From Cellulomonas gelida (GTDB lineage Bacteria; Actinomycetota; Actinomycetes; Actinomycetales; Cellulomonadaceae): a DNA stretch of 64,000 bases. The notes beneath the pieces are model-generated. The model was not told the origin of the DNA. It ran no database searches and saw nothing but the letters and a program-made list of their open reading frames with translations. The translations under genes were made by a program, and so were the position numbers. Of this stretch, positions 24,760 through 35,314 are shown in pieces. Location: positions 27,361 through 91,360 of the forward strand of contig NZ_BJLQ01000012.1 in NCBI RefSeq assembly GCF_006538725.1, in the 5' to 3' direction. Each line of letters starts with the position of its first letter. Within the stretch, counting starts at the first letter, position 1.

Positions 24760-25386
24760 TCAGCGGGCGTAGTACTCGACGACGAGCTGGACCTCGCAGG
24801 TCACGGGGATCTCGGCGCGCTTCGGGTCGCGGACCAGGACCGCCGAGAGCTTCTCGAGCTGCACGTCGAGGTAGCCCGGGACGGCGGGGAGCACGTCGCG
24901 GTGCGCACCGGCGGCGGCGACCTGGAACGGCACGGTCGCCTGGCTCTTCGGCTTGACCTGGATGGTCTGGCCCGGCTTCACGCGGAACGAGGGGCGGTCG
25001 ACGATCTTGCCGTCGACGAGGATGTGACGGTGCACGACGATCTGACGCGCCTGCAGGATCGTGCGGCCGAAGCCGGCACGCAGGACCAGCGCGTCCAGAC
25101 GCGTCTCGAGGATCTCGACGAGCGCCTCACCGGTCAGGCCCGGGGCCTTGCGGGCGTCCTGGTACGCACGGGCGAGCTGCTTCTCGCGGAGCGCGTACTG
25201 GGCGCGCAGACGCTGCTTCTCGCGCAGACGGACCGCGTAGTCCGACTCGGTGCGACGGCGCGCGCGGCCGTGCTCACCGGGCGGGTAGGGACGCTTCTCG
25301 AAGTGCTTGACGGCCTTGGGCGTCAGGGCCAGGCCGAGGGCGCGGCTCAGGCGGACCTGGCGGCGCGAGCGGGTCACACTGCTCAC
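24760..25386 (-). CDS. rpsD: Small ribosomal subunit protein S4
   Basis: This 208-residue protein has the S4 landmarks: SRALGLALTPK, YPPGEHGRAR, SDYAVRLREKQRLRAQY, the S4 RNA-binding domain TRLDALVLRAGFGRTILQARQIVVHRHILVDG, and terminal VEYYAR. It lacks the N-terminal zinc-binding cysteines (C-minus form). It nucleates 30S assembly by binding 16S rRNA. It stands alone, outside an alpha operon, as in many Micrococcales. GTG start with AGGAAG 7 bases upstream. The 274-bp gap upstream (25387-25660) must hold its promoter, but I see no clear -35/-10 pair. Confidence 0.97.
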   Translation of the reverse strand: MSSVTRSRRQVRLSRALGLALTPKAVKHFEKRPYPPGEHGRARRRTESDYAVRLREKQRLRAQYALREKQLARAYQDARKAPGLTGEALVEILETRLDALVLRAGFGRTILQARQIVVHRHILVDGKIVDRPSFRVKPGQTIQVKPKSQATVPFQVAAAGAHRDVLPAVPGYLDVQLEKLSAVLVRDPKRAEIPVTCEVQLVVEYYAR

Positions 25387-25660
25387 AGTGATACTTCCTG
25401 TCGTGTTCGTTTGACGTCACGCCTGCGGGACGGTCGTCCGTGGGCGTGGGGCCGACCTTCGAGGGACCGGGTCTCGTCCGACGAACGGACACGAAGCTGA
25501 CGACCGGTCCTGGCTAGGGCCCCAGGTGGCCGATGCGACGCCCTCCACCACGAGGTGGCGGCGCGCACGACCTGACGACTCTACCTGCTGACCACCCCGA
25601 GAGCCGAATCCCCGTGCTGTGACGAGCGCCCGCACGCCCGGCCACCCGCGGGCAGGACGG

Positions 25661-27034
25661 TCACTCGCCGTCGAGGATCTGGCGGATCCGGTCGAGCCGC
25701 TCGGTGACCTGACGCTCGAAACCGCGGTCCGACGGCTCGTAGTAGCGCGTCCCGACGAGCTCGTCGGGCAGGTACTGCTGCGCGGCCACCGCGTGCGGCT
25801 CGTCGTGCGCGTACAGGTAGCCCTTGCCGTGCCCGTGCTGCTGGGCCCCCGCGTAGTGCGTGTCCCGCAGGTGCGGCGGGACGGAACCGATGCGGCCCGC
25901 CTGCACGTCCGCCAGCGCGCGGTTGATGCCTGCGTACGCCGCGTTCGACTTGGGCGCCGTGGCGAGGTGCACCACGGCCTCGGCAAGGACGAGCCGACCC
26001 TCGGGCATGCCGATGAGCTGCACGGCCTGCGCGGCGGCGACCGCGGTCTGCAGCGCGCTGGGGTCCGCCATGCCGACGTCCTCGGCGGCCGAGATCACGA
26101 GGCGTCGTGCGATGAACCGCGGGTCCTCCCCCGCCGCGATCATCCGCGCGAGGTAGTGCAGCGCGGCGTCGACGTCCGAGCCGCGCACCGACTTGATGAA
26201 GGCGGAGATCACGTCGTAGTGCTGGTCCCCGTCGCGGTCGTAGCGGACCGCCGCGACGTCGATCGCACGCTCGACGGTCGTCAGGTCCACGACCGCAGGG
26301 GCCGCGGCGTCGTACGGGCCGTCCGCGAGCGCGGCTCCCGCTGCGGCCTCGAGGATCGTCAGCGCCTTGCGGGCGTCGCCTCCCGCGAGCCGCAGCAGGT
26401 GGTCCTCGGCGTCCTGCGCGAGCACGACGGTGCCGCCGAGACCACGTTCGTCGGCCACCGCGCGGCGCACGACGGCGCGCACGTCGTCGACGCCGAGCGG
26501 CTGCAGGGTGAGCAGCAGCGAGCGGGACAGCAGCGGGGAGTTGACCGAGAACGACGGGTTCTCGGTGGTCGCGGCGACGAGCGTGACCCACCGGTTCTCG
26601 ACGCTGGGCAGCAACGCGTCCTGCTGGGCCTTGGTGAAGCGGTGCACCTCGTCGATGAACAGCACGGTCTCGCCGTCGCCCGTCGCGAGACGCCGCCGCG
26701 CGTCGTCGACGATCTGCCGGACGTCCTTGACCCCGGCCGTGACCGCCGACAGCTCGACGAACCGGCGCCCCGACGACGAAGCCACGAGGTAGGCCAGGGT
26801 CGTCTTGCCTGTACCGGGCGGGCCCCACAGGACCACGGACGACGGCGCAGCCCGACGCTCGGAGTCCCCCGCGGGCTCGACCAGCCGGCGCAGCGGCGAG
26901 CCGGGCACCAGCAGGTGCCCGTGGCCGGCCACCTCGTCGAGCGAGCGCGGGCGCATGCGCACCGCGAGCGGCGCACCCGCCGTCGGCGCCGGGACGCCCG
27001 CGGTCGTCGACGTCACCGCGTCGAACAGGTCCAT
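25661..27034 (-). CDS. rarA: Replication-associated recombination protein RarA (MgsA)
   Basis: This 457-residue AAA+ ATPase has Walker A GPPGTGKT at 71-78, Walker [11 protein letters not shown], sensor region AATTENPSF and the C-terminal tetramerisation part containing [20 protein letters not shown]. RarA acts at stalled or collapsed forks and is related to clamp-loader and RuvB ATPases. The start was set at MDLFDAVT, since upstream codons lack family similarity. It is divergent from the MMPL gene with a 139-bp gap and lies upstream of rpsD, as in many actinobacteria. Confidence 0.93.
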   Translation of the reverse strand: MDLFDAVTSTTAGVPAPTAGAPLAVRMRPRSLDEVAGHGHLLVPGSPLRRLVEPAGDSERRAAPSSVVLWGPPGTGKTTLAYLVASSSGRRFVELSAVTAGVKDVRQIVDDARRRLATGDGETVLFIDEVHRFTKAQQDALLPSVENRWVTLVAATTENPSFSVNSPLLSRSLLLTLQPLGVDDVRAVVRRAVADERGLGGTVVLAQDAEDHLLRLAGGDARKALTILEAAAGAALADGPYDAAAPAVVDLTTVERAIDVAAVRYDRDGDQHYDVISAFIKSVRGSDVDAALHYLARMIAAGEDPRFIARRLVISAAEDVGMADPSALQTAVAAAQAVQLIGMPEGRLVLAEAVVHLATAPKSNAAYAGINRALADVQAGRIGSVPPHLRDTHYAGAQQHGHGKGYLYAHDEPHAVAAQQYLPDELVGTRYYEPSDRGFERQVTERLDRIRQILDGE

Positions 27035-27173
27035 GCGCGCAGCGTACGTCGCGCCGCCGACTTCCCCGGATCCGCGGGCTGACGGGCGCGCGGGACGGCC
27101 GGACCCCGTGCCCGTCCACAACCCGCGCGCGTCCCGCCCCGTGCGCCGCGCGCGGACCTGCGACGATGACCCG

Positions 27174-29408
27174 GTGTTCGCTCGACTCGGCCGCATCGTC
27201 GCGCATCGCCCCCGCACCGTCGTCGTCGTGTGGGCGGTGCTCGCCGTCCTCGCCTACGCGCTCGCCGGGCTCGGCGTGCACGGCGAGTCCGTGTTCCAAC
27301 GGGTCGCGACTGGCGAGCCCACGGTTCCGGGTTCCGAGAGCGTGGAAGGTCGCGACCTGCTCTACCGGTCGCAGGACGGCGGCGCCTCGCTCACGCTCGT
27401 CCTGTCCGACGTCGACCCGAGCGACCCCGCCGTCGGCACCGCCCTCGCCGACTCCCGCCAGGAGCTCGCGGCGATCCCCGGCGTGGCGTCGGTCATCGAC
27501 CCGCTCGCGCTGCCGGACGGCGTGGCGAACCCGGCCGCGGCGCCCCTCGTCTCGACCGGCGGTGACGGGTTCCTCGTCGTCGTCGACCTCGACGCCACCC
27601 TGACCCCGCAGGCGCGGGACACGGCGATCGGCGCGGTCGCCGCGCGGCTGGACGCCGTACCGGACGACCTGCGCGACGCCGCACCCGACGTCACGGGCAT
27701 CGTCGGCGGGACGCGGCTGATCGTCGACGAGATCACGTCGCAGGTGAAGCAGGACCTGCGTACGGGCGAGGCGCTGACGCTCCCGATCGCGCTGATCGCG
27801 ATGGTGCTCGTGTTCGGCGGGTTCCTCGCCGCCGCGATGCCGATGGCCGGCGCGCTCGCCTCGATCGCCGGCGGTCTGGCGACCGTGCTCGGCCTGAGCT
27901 ACCTCATGGACGTCGACTCGTCCGTGATCAACGTCGTCACGGTGCTCGGGCTCGGCCTCTCGATCGACTACGGGCTCCTCATCGTCTCCCGGTTCCGCGA
28001 GGAGCTGCATCAGGTGGTGGACGACGACGGCGGCCGGGCGGCGCGGCGGCGGCGCGGTGACGGCGCGGTCGCGACCGCGATCGAGCGCACGATGGCCACC
28101 GCGGGGAGGACGGTCGCCTTCTCGGCCGTGACGGTGGCCGTGGCGATCGCCTCGCTGCTCGTGTTCAGCCCGCAGATCCTGCGCGCCATCGGCGCCGCCG
28201 GGTGCGCGGTCGTCCTCATCGCCGTCGCCACGGCACTCACGCTCGTGCCCGCGCTGCTCACGCTCGCGGGTCGACGCCTCCTGCGTCCGGGCGTGCTCGC
28301 GCGGGTCCCGGGCGTGCGCGCCGTCCTCGCCAGGACCATGGACACGCAGTCGCAGGAGGGCGCGTTCTCGCACCTGGCCGGCCGCGTGCAGCGACGCCCG
28401 TGGTGGGTGCTGGCCGGCTCGGTCGCGCTGCTCGCCCTGCTCGCCACCCCGCTGCTCCACCTCGAGCTGCGCAGCTCGACGACCGGCCTGCTGCCGCCGG
28501 GGAGCACGCAGCGCCAGTTCGTCGAGACGCTCGCGCGCGAGTACCCCGCGGCGACCGCACCGGCGGTGACCGTCGTCGCCGAGACCTCGCTGGCCGAGGG
28601 CACCGCCTGGGCCGACGAGCTCGCCACGCTGGACGGCGTCGCCTCGGTCGACCCGCCGAGCGCGGCCGGCGCGTACGTCGTCATCGGCGTCCGGCCGGAC
28701 ACGGACGACGGAGGCGGTCCGGTCGCGCGCGACGTGGTCGAGGAGATCCGCGGGCTCGACCCCGCGTTCCCGACATGGGTCACCGGTCAGGCCGCGTTCC
28801 AGATCGACTTCGTCGCCGCGCTCGAGGACGGCGCGCCGCTCGCCGCGGCGATCGTGGGCCTGGCGACCCTGCTGCTGCTCTTCCTCATGACGGGCTCGTT
28901 CGTGCTGCCCGTCAAGGCGCTCGTGACCAACCTGCTGTCGCTCGCGGCGTCGCTCGGCGTGCTGGTCCTGGCCTTCCAGGACGGCCACCTCGAGCGCCTG
29001 CTCGGGTTCGTCTCGACCGGGGGCATCGAGACGTACGTGCTCGCGCTCGTCGTCGCCTTCGGGTTCGGCCTCGCGATGGACTACGAGGTGTTCCTCCTGT
29101 CGCGCATCAAGGAGCTGCACGACGAGGGCCGGCCCACGCTCGAGGCGATCCGCATCGGCCTGCAGCGCTCCGGACGGATCATCACGTCCGCCGCGGCGAT
29201 CCTCATCATCGTGTTCGGCGGCTTCGTCGCCGGCCAGCTCCTGGTGATCAAGGAGGTCGGGTTCGCGCTCGCCGTCGCGGTGCTGATCGACGCGACGATC
29301 GTGCGGCTGCTGCTGGTCCCCGCGACGATGACGGTCCTCGGGGACCTCAACTGGTGGGCGCCCCGCTGGGCCACGCGCGTCCACGACCGCATCGGCCTGA
29401 CCCACTGA
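27174..29408 (+). CDS. MMPL/RND-family transporter
   Basis: This 744-residue protein has two halves, each with a membrane helix, a large outer loop and a five-helix bundle. The MMPL signatures are [18 protein letters not shown] in half 1 and [17 protein letters not shown] in half 2, with the Asp-Tyr pair of the proton-relay site in each. Relatives export lipids, glycolipids or antibiotics using proton motive force. A GTG start is chosen because [14 protein letters not shown] is the typical MMPL N-terminus; GACGAT lies 6 bases before it, compatible with leaderless translation. A basic cytoplasmic insert ([12 protein letters not shown]) sits between helices. The cargo cannot be inferred. Confidence 0.9.
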   Translation: MFARLGRIVAHRPRTVVVVWAVLAVLAYALAGLGVHGESVFQRVATGEPTVPGSESVEGRDLLYRSQDGGASLTLVLSDVDPSDPAVGTALADSRQELAAIPGVASVIDPLALPDGVANPAAAPLVSTGGDGFLVVVDLDATLTPQARDTAIGAVAARLDAVPDDLRDAAPDVTGIVGGTRLIVDEITSQVKQDLRTGEALTLPIALIAMVLVFGGFLAAAMPMAGALASIAGGLATVLGLSYLMDVDSSVINVVTVLGLGLSIDYGLLIVSRFREELHQVVDDDGGRAARRRRGDGAVATAIERTMATAGRTVAFSAVTVAVAIASLLVFSPQILRAIGAAGCAVVLIAVATALTLVPALLTLAGRRLLRPGVLARVPGVRAVLARTMDTQSQEGAFSHLAGRVQRRPWWVLAGSVALLALLATPLLHLELRSSTTGLLPPGSTQRQFVETLAREYPAATAPAVTVVAETSLAEGTAWADELATLDGVASVDPPSAAGAYVVIGVRPDTDDGGGPVARDVVEEIRGLDPAFPTWVTGQAAFQIDFVAALEDGAPLAAAIVGLATLLLLFLMTGSFVLPVKALVTNLLSLAASLGVLVLAFQDGHLERLLGFVSTGGIETYVLALVVAFGFGLAMDYEVFLLSRIKELHDEGRPTLEAIRIGLQRSGRIITSAAAILIIVFGGFVAGQLLVIKEVGFALAVAVLIDATIVRLLLVPATMTVLGDLNWWAPRWATRVHDRIGLTH

Positions 29409-29409
29409 C

Positions 29410-29748
29410 ATGAGGCGTGACCGCAGCCGCACCGCCACCTACCGCGGCGCGCCCAGGGCCGCCCGGATCGCCGTCGCGGTGGTCCTCACCCTGTGGTCGG
29501 TCGGCTGCGTCCGCTGGCTCGTCAGGACCGCCACCACGGCGAGTGACGACACGGCAGACCTGGCTGCCCCGTGGTTCTTCAGCGCGCTTGCCACCGTGGT
29601 GATCGTGGCGGCCGCCGTCCGCTCATGGTGGTGGGTCCGCGAGTCGCGCGCAGGCCGGTTCGACCTGCCACCCGTCGAGCCCGCCGAGCCCCGCCGGCAC
29701 GCGTCGTTCGACGACGAGCGCGAGGAGCCCCCGCCCGTCAGGTGGTGA
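29410..29748 (+). CDS. Two-helix membrane protein of unknown function
   Basis: This 112-residue protein has two predicted membrane helices (AARIAVAVVLTLWSVGCVRWL and APWFFSALATVVIVAAAV), a short outer loop and an acidic, proline-rich cytoplasmic tail. Its ATG is one base after the MMPL stop, so it is almost certainly co-transcribed and may be an accessory of that transporter. I do not recognise a family. Confidence 0.6.
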   Translation: MRRDRSRTATYRGAPRAARIAVAVVLTLWSVGCVRWLVRTATTASDDTADLAAPWFFSALATVVIVAAAVRSWWWVRESRAGRFDLPPVEPAEPRRHASFDDEREEPPPVRW

Positions 29749-29858
29749 GCCACGGCCGCCGTGGGCAGCGCGACGGTCCGGCGGTGTGCCGACCGCGAGG
29801 CGAGGTCGGGACGCCGCCGGGCCGGCAGCTGGTCGGGACGTTGGGGCGGTCGCGGGCC

Positions 29859-31649
29859 TCAGGACGCCGGGGCGGCCTCCGGAGCCGGCTTGGCCTCCTT
29901 GGGCTTGGCGTCGACGCCCGCCTCACGCCGCTGCGCGGCCGTGATCGGCGCCGGCGCCTGCGTGAGCGGGTCGTAGCCGCCACCCGACTTCGGGAACGCG
30001 ATGACCTCACGGATCGACTCCGAGGCGGTCAGCAGCGCGACGATGCGGTCCCATCCGAACGCGATCCCCCCGTGGGGCGGCGCACCGAACTGGAAGGCGT
30101 CGAGCAGGAAGCCGAACTTCTCCTGCGCCTCCTCCTCGCCGATGCCCATGACCTCGAAGACGCGCTGCTGCACGTCGCGACGGTGGATACGGATCGAGCC
30201 GCCACCGATCTCGTTGCCGTTGCACACGATGTCGTAGGCGTACGCGAGCGCCTCGCCCGGGCTCTCCTCGAACCGGTCGATCCACTCCGGGGTCGGCGAC
30301 GTGAACGCGTGGTGCACCGCGGTCCAGGCGCCCTCGCCGACCGCGACGTCGTCGTCCTCGCCCGTGGGCTTGAACAGCGGCGCGTCGACGACCCACACGA
30401 ACGACCACTCGTCCTCGTCGATCAGGCCGCCGCGACGACCGATCTCGAGCCGCGCGGCACCGAGCAGCGCACGGGCCTCGGACTGCTTGCCCGCGGCGAA
30501 GAAGATCGCGTCGCCCGGCTGGGCGCCCGTGGCCGCGGCCAGGCCTACGCGCTCGTCCTCGGTGATGTTCTTGGCGACGGGGCCGCCGAGCTCGCCGTCC
30601 TCGCCCACCGTCACGTACGCGAGGCCCTTGGCCCCGCGCTGCTTGGCCCACTCCTGCCAGGCGTCGAACCCGCGACGCGGCGTGTCCGCACCGCCCGGCT
30701 GCACCACGGCGCCGACGTAGGGCGCCTGGAACACGCGGAACGGCGTGCTCGCGAAGTACGCGGTCAGGTCGACGAGCTCGAGCCCGAACCGCAGGTCGGG
30801 CTTGTCCGTGCCGTAGCGGGCCATCGCGTCGGCGAAGGTCATGCGCTGGATCGGCGTCGGGATCTCGACGTCGACCAGGCGCCACAGCGCGACGAGTACC
30901 TCCTCGGCGAGGGCGATGACGTCGTCCTGCTCGACGAAGCTCATCTCGACGTCGAGCTGCGTGAACTCGGGCTGGCGGTCCGCGCGGAAGTCCTCGTCGC
31001 GGTAGCAGCGCGCGATCTGGTAGTACCGCTCGAGCCCGGCGACCATGAGGAGCTGCTTGAAGAGCTGGGGCGACTGCGGCAGCGCGTACCAGCTGCCCGG
31101 CGAGAGCCGCGCGGGCACCAGGAAGTCGCGCGCGCCCTCGGGCGTCGATCGCGTGAGGGTCGGCGTCTCGACCTCGACGAAGTCGTGCGCGTCGAGCACC
31201 GCGCGCGCGGCCTGGCTGACCTTCGAGCGCAGCTTGATGGCGCGCGCCGGGGCAGGCCGGCGCAGGTCGAGGTAGCGGTACTTGAGTCGCGTCTCCTCGC
31301 CGACCTGCTCGTCGAGCGACGACGAGACCTGGAACGGCAGCGGCGCCGACTCGTTGAGCACGACGACCTCGGACGCGACGACCTCGATCTCGCCCGTCGC
31401 GAGGTTCGCGTTCTCGTTGCCCTCGGGACGACGACCGACCTCGCCCGTGACCTGCAGGACGTACTCGGAGCGCAGGCCGTGCGCCACCGCCTCGTCACGG
31501 ATCACGACCTGCGCGACGCCCGACGCGTCACGCAGGTCCACGAACGCGACGCCGCCGTGATCGCGCCGGCGGTCCACCCAGCCCGTGAGCGTGACGGTGG
31601 TGCCGATGTGCTCGGCCCGCAGCGAGCCGGCGGTGTGGGTGCGCAGCAC
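29859..31649 (-). CDS. aspS: Aspartyl-tRNA synthetase
   Basis: This 596-residue class II synthetase has an N-terminal OB-fold anticodon-binding domain ([23 protein letters not shown]), motif 2 [19 protein letters not shown], a bacterial GAD insertion (about 300-410) and motif 3 [11 protein letters not shown]. Length is typical of the bacterial form. A C-terminal Lys/Pro/Ala tail follows. Whether it also charges tRNA-Asn (non-discriminating) cannot be decided without a gatCAB/asnS survey of the genome. It is transcribed alone between short gaps. Confidence 0.95.
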   Translation of the reverse strand: MLRTHTAGSLRAEHIGTTVTLTGWVDRRRDHGGVAFVDLRDASGVAQVVIRDEAVAHGLRSEYVLQVTGEVGRRPEGNENANLATGEIEVVASEVVVLNESAPLPFQVSSSLDEQVGEETRLKYRYLDLRRPAPARAIKLRSKVSQAARAVLDAHDFVEVETPTLTRSTPEGARDFLVPARLSPGSWYALPQSPQLFKQLLMVAGLERYYQIARCYRDEDFRADRQPEFTQLDVEMSFVEQDDVIALAEEVLVALWRLVDVEIPTPIQRMTFADAMARYGTDKPDLRFGLELVDLTAYFASTPFRVFQAPYVGAVVQPGGADTPRRGFDAWQEWAKQRGAKGLAYVTVGEDGELGGPVAKNITEDERVGLAAATGAQPGDAIFFAAGKQSEARALLGAARLEIGRRGGLIDEDEWSFVWVVDAPLFKPTGEDDDVAVGEGAWTAVHHAFTSPTPEWIDRFEESPGEALAYAYDIVCNGNEIGGGSIRIHRRDVQQRVFEVMGIGEEEAQEKFGFLLDAFQFGAPPHGGIAFGWDRIVALLTASESIREVIAFPKSGGGYDPLTQAPAPITAAQRREAGVDAKPKEAKPAPEAAPAS

Positions 31650-31764
31650 GGAAGGTCCTTCAGGTCGGGGATCACGCCCGGACGGGCGCCGTGACGATCA
31701 TAGTTCGGCGCGGTCACGACGTCCGACGGCCGCGCGCGTCCGTGCGCCACCGCCCCGACCGGCC

Positions 31765-32868
31765 CTAGAACAGGCTCGGTTGCACCTCCGCGGCGGCCGC
31801 GTGCGCGGCGGCCACGGACCGCTTGCCCCACCTCAGGCCTGCCCCGTCCCGGTGCCGCGGGCCCCCGGCGCGCCGCTGCTGGTCCTCCTGGGCACGCTGG
31901 TCGTGGGCGCGGCGGCCGTGGGCATCCGGGTCGAGCCCGTGCTTCGCCAGCAACGGTCGGGCACGCGCGCTGAGCCAGGCGCGGTACTCGCCGTGCGCGT
32001 AGGAACCGCTGCCGTACACCCGGCCGTAGCCCGCGACGAGGTCGGGTCGCTCCCGGCCGAGCCACGACAGGAACCACTCGCGCGCACCGGGGCGCAGGTG
32101 CAGCGGCAGCACGGACGCCCGCCCCGCGCCTGCCTCGGCCACCGCCGCGAACAGCCGCTCCAGGTGGTCCGTCGAGTCGGTGAGCCACGGCAGGACGGGC
32201 GCCACCATGACGTGCACGGGCAGCCCCGCGTCCCGGATGGCCCGGACGAGGTCGAGCCGGGCCTTGGCCGTGGGCGTCCCCGGCTCGAGGCTCTGCTGCA
32301 GCTCGTCGTCGAGCACGGCGATCGAGACCGCGAGCGAGACCGGGACCTCGCGCGCCGCAGCCTCGAGCAGCGGCAGGTCCCGGCGCAGCAGCGTGCCCTT
32401 GGTGAGGATCGACAGCGAAGTCGCGGCCCCCGCGAGGGCGTCGATCACGTCCGGCATCAGGCGGTAGCGACCCTCGGCCCGTTGGTACGGGTCGGTGTTC
32501 GTGCCGAGGGCCACGTGCTCGCGTCCCCAGGACGGCTTCGCGAGCTCGCTGCGCAGCACCTCGGCCACGTTCGTCTTGACGACGATCTGGGTGTCGAAGT
32601 CGCGGCCCGCGTCGAGCTCGAGGTAGCGGTGCGTGCCCCGGGCGAAGCAGTAGACGCACCGGTGCAGGCAGCCGCGCATCGGGTTCACGGTCCAGCGGAA
32701 CGGGACCTGGGACGCGTCCGGGACGCGCGAGAGCGCGGAACGGGCCCGGACCTCGTGGAACGTCACGCCGGCGAACTCGGGCGTCCGCACGGTGCGCACG
32801 AGCCCGGGCAGCTCCAGCCCCGGGAGCGCACCCTCGTCGGCCTCGATCTTCTGCCCGTCCCACCGCAC
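31765..32868 (-). CDS. Radical SAM protein (Rv2578c-like family)
   Basis: This 367-residue protein has the radical SAM cluster motif CLHRCVYC (cysteines at about 67, 71, 74), preceded by WTVNPMRGC and followed by YCFARGTHRYLELD, as in the SplB-related actinobacterial family typified by Rv2578c. TNTDPYQRAEGRYRLMPDVI and LSILTKGTLLRRDLPLL are further family landmarks. It should bind a [4Fe-4S] cluster and S-adenosylmethionine; the substrate is unknown. The GTG at 32868 gives the conserved RWDGQ start; an in-frame ATG at 32886 is the alternative. Neither has a clear SD. Confidence 0.85.
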   Translation of the reverse strand: MRWDGQKIEADEGALPGLELPGLVRTVRTPEFAGVTFHEVRARSALSRVPDASQVPFRWTVNPMRGCLHRCVYCFARGTHRYLELDAGRDFDTQIVVKTNVAEVLRSELAKPSWGREHVALGTNTDPYQRAEGRYRLMPDVIDALAGAATSLSILTKGTLLRRDLPLLEAAAREVPVSLAVSIAVLDDELQQSLEPGTPTAKARLDLVRAIRDAGLPVHVMVAPVLPWLTDSTDHLERLFAAVAEAGAGRASVLPLHLRPGAREWFLSWLGRERPDLVAGYGRVYGSGSYAHGEYRAWLSARARPLLAKHGLDPDAHGRRAHDQRAQEDQQRRAGGPRHRDGAGLRWGKRSVAAAHAAAAEVQPSLF

Positions 32869-32947
32869 GCCACGATTCGAACACATGTACGCACGGCGTG
32901 CAAGGGTTGCGCCCGCGCCACCGGGACCGTTCGCCGGGCCCGGGCGG

Positions 32948-32980
32948 GCGTGGTCGCGCGTCAGCCGGCGGCGACCACGC
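32948..32980 (-). terminator. Hairpin at the hisS 3' end
   Basis: A 10-bp inverted repeat (GCGTGGTCGC with GCGACCACGC) spans the hisS stop codon, which lies in its loop. It may be a terminator or mRNA-end stabiliser; the position inside the coding end makes this tentative. Confidence 0.35.
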
Positions 32981-34331
32981 GCGGGAAGAGGTCCTCCGCC
33001 GGAGGCGCCCAGGTCGCCGCGTCCGCGGGTGCCTGCTCGCCCGACCGGATGTCCTTGACCTCGTCCGCGGTACCGCCCGCGTCCGCGGGACCCGGGAACC
33101 AGACGAACGGGATGCCACGACGGTCCGCGTGCTTGATCTGCTTGCCGAACTTCGCCGCGGAGGGCGCGACCTCGACGGGGATGCCACGCGCCCGCAGCGC
33201 GGTCGCCACCGCGTCGGAGCGGTGCCGGTCCTCCTCCGACGAGACGGCGACGAGCACCGCCGACGGCACCGACCGGGTCGCGCGGACGAGCCCCGCCCCC
33301 AGCAGCCGCGAGACGAGCCGCGAGACGCCGATCGACAGCCCGACGCCGGGGTAGCTGTTCGCCCCGTCGGACGCGAGCGTGTCGTACCGCCCGCCCGAGC
33401 AGATCGAGCCGAGCTGCTCGTGCCCGACGAGCACGGTCTCGTACACCGAGCCCGTGTAGTAGTCCAGGCCGCGCGCGATCTTCAGGTCGGCGACGACGAC
33501 GCCCGGCGCGCGGTCCTGCGCGGCGCGCACGAGCTGGCCGAGCTCGCCCAGCCCCTCGTCCAGCAGCTCGTGCTGCGCACCCACCTCGACCGCGAGCTGG
33601 AGCACCCGGTCGACGACGTCCTCGTCGGTCCCGCTGATCGCCGCCAGCCGCAGGCACGCCTGCGCCTGCTCGGGCGTGGCGCCCGCCTCGGCGACCACCA
33701 GCTCGGCGACGGCGTCCGGACCGATCTTGTCGAGCTTGTCGATGCTGCGCAGCACCGCCTCGACGTCAGTCAGGCCCAGGCCACGGTAGAAGCCCTCCGC
33801 GACCTTGCGGTTGTTGACCAGGATGCGCACGGGAGGCAGCCCGATCTCCTGCAGGGTGGTGAGCGCCTCGGCCATGACGAGCGGCAGCTCGACCTCGTAG
33901 TGGTAGGGCAGAGCACCCGCGCCCACCACGTCGATGTCCGCCTGCACGAACTCCCGGAACCGGCCGTCCTGGGGCCGCTCGCCGCGCCACACCTTCTGGA
34001 TCTGGTAGCGCCGGAACGGGAACGCGAGGTGACCGGCGTTCTCGAGAACGTACCGCGCGAACGGGACCGTGAGGTCGAAGTGCAGGCCCAGCTGGCCGGC
34101 GCGGTCCGGGGTCGCGTCCGGCTCCTCCTGCAGCCGCCGCAGCACGTAGACCTCCTTGGAGGTCTCCCCCTTGCGCAGCAGCTGGTCGAGCGGCTCGACG
34201 GCGCGCGTCTCGATCCCCGCGAAGCCGTGCAGCTCGAACGTGCGCCGCAGCACGTCGAGCACGTGCTGCTCGACGATGCGGCCCTCGGGGAGCCACTCGG
34301 GGAATCCGGACAGGGGTGTCGGTCGCGCCAT
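32961..34331 (-). CDS. hisS: Histidyl-tRNA synthetase
   Basis: This 456-residue class II enzyme has motif 1 region ETRAVEPLDQLLRKG, motif 2 FRRYQIQKVWRGERPQDGRFREFVQAD, the histidine loops ARGLDYYTGSVYE and CSGGRYDTL, and motif 3 GVGLSIGVSRL, then an anticodon domain (AVLVAVSSEEDR). The ATG at 34331 has GGAAG 9 bases upstream; a GTG two codons earlier is possible. It is 45 bases downstream of the MBL hydrolase gene, the usual actinobacterial pair. Confidence 0.95.
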   Translation of the reverse strand: MARPTPLSGFPEWLPEGRIVEQHVLDVLRRTFELHGFAGIETRAVEPLDQLLRKGETSKEVYVLRRLQEEPDATPDRAGQLGLHFDLTVPFARYVLENAGHLAFPFRRYQIQKVWRGERPQDGRFREFVQADIDVVGAGALPYHYEVELPLVMAEALTTLQEIGLPPVRILVNNRKVAEGFYRGLGLTDVEAVLRSIDKLDKIGPDAVAELVVAEAGATPEQAQACLRLAAISGTDEDVVDRVLQLAVEVGAQHELLDEGLGELGQLVRAAQDRAPGVVVADLKIARGLDYYTGSVYETVLVGHEQLGSICSGGRYDTLASDGANSYPGVGLSIGVSRLVSRLLGAGLVRATRSVPSAVLVAVSSEEDRHRSDAVATALRARGIPVEVAPSAAKFGKQIKHADRRGIPFVWFPGPADAGGTADEVKDIRSGEQAPADAATWAPPAEDLFPRVVAAG

Positions 34332-34376
34332 GTGCACGATCTTCCCAGACGACGAGGCCGTGCTCGTCGTGCCGTC

Positions 34377-35099
34377 TCAGCGATGCGCGAGGAACGGGTT
34401 CGTCGCGAGCTCCTGGGCGATCACGCTCGTCGGACCGTGACCTGGGACGACGTGGGTGGCCGGGTCGAGGCGCGCGACGACCTCCCGCAGGGTGCGCTCC
34501 ATGACCTGCGGGTCGCCTCCCGGCAGGTCGGTGCGACCGACCGTGCCGGCGAACAGGACGTCGCCCGTGAAGGCGAGGCCCTCGGTGAGGTAGAGCGTCG
34601 AACCCTCCGTGTGACCGGGCGCGTGCCGTGCGACGAGGTCGAAGCCCTCGAGCCCGAGTGCGACGTCGTCGTCGCGCTCGGGCGCGCTCTCGTCGGCCCG
34701 GGAGGTGCCGAACGTGCGCACGTCCTGCGGCGGCGTGTACGACGACGGGTCCACTCCCGCTGCGGCGAGCGCCTGGGCGAGCGGCCCGGACGGGTCGTGC
34801 GGGGCGCCTCCCAGCACGCCGAGCGTCCCGAACGGGTCAGCGAGCCGGTACGCGTCGCGTGCGTGCACGTGCACGGGCACCTCGAGGCGACGGGAGAGCT
34901 CCGCGGCGCCCCAGGTGTGGTCGACGTGCCCGTGCGTCAGCACGACCGCGCGCGGGTGCAGGCCACGCTCCCCCACCGCGGCGACCACCGCGTCCGCGAC
35001 CAGCGCGCCCGCGTCCACCACGACGCAGGCGCCGTCGTCCGCCACGAGCACGCTCGAGCGTGCACCGAACACCGCAGAGATCACCGTCAGCACGTCCAC
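34377..35099 (-). CDS. MBL-fold metallo-hydrolase (glyoxalase II-like)
   Basis: This 240-residue protein has the metal motif THGHVDHTWG, a distal histidine in HAPGHTEGS, Asp in FTGDVLF and a final histidine in VVPGHGPTS, giving a binuclear metal site as in hydroxyacylglutathione hydrolases. Actinobacteria lack glutathione, so the natural thioester is probably different (mycothiol adducts are possible). GTG start. It lies immediately upstream of hisS and divergent from the cyclophilin gene across 215 bp. Confidence 0.85.
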   Translation of the reverse strand: MDVLTVISAVFGARSSVLVADDGACVVVDAGALVADAVVAAVGERGLHPRAVVLTHGHVDHTWGAAELSRRLEVPVHVHARDAYRLADPFGTLGVLGGAPHDPSGPLAQALAAAGVDPSSYTPPQDVRTFGTSRADESAPERDDDVALGLEGFDLVARHAPGHTEGSTLYLTEGLAFTGDVLFAGTVGRTDLPGGDPQVMERTLREVVARLDPATHVVPGHGPTSVIAQELATNPFLAHR

Positions 35100-35314
35100 G
35101 CTCGAAGGCTATCGGCGCCCCCTGCGACGACGCCCGGCGCGGCCCGTCGGGGGCCGGGCACCGCCCGTGGGACGAGACCGTGACCGGGTTGTGATCCACG
35201 CGCGCCGTGTGCGGATCGCGCACGTCCGCCACCTGCCTAGACTGTCCGGGGTTCCACTGTGCGACGACGCATCGCGTCCCGCACGGTGCACAGACAGTCA
35301 CGCGAGGAGTGCGG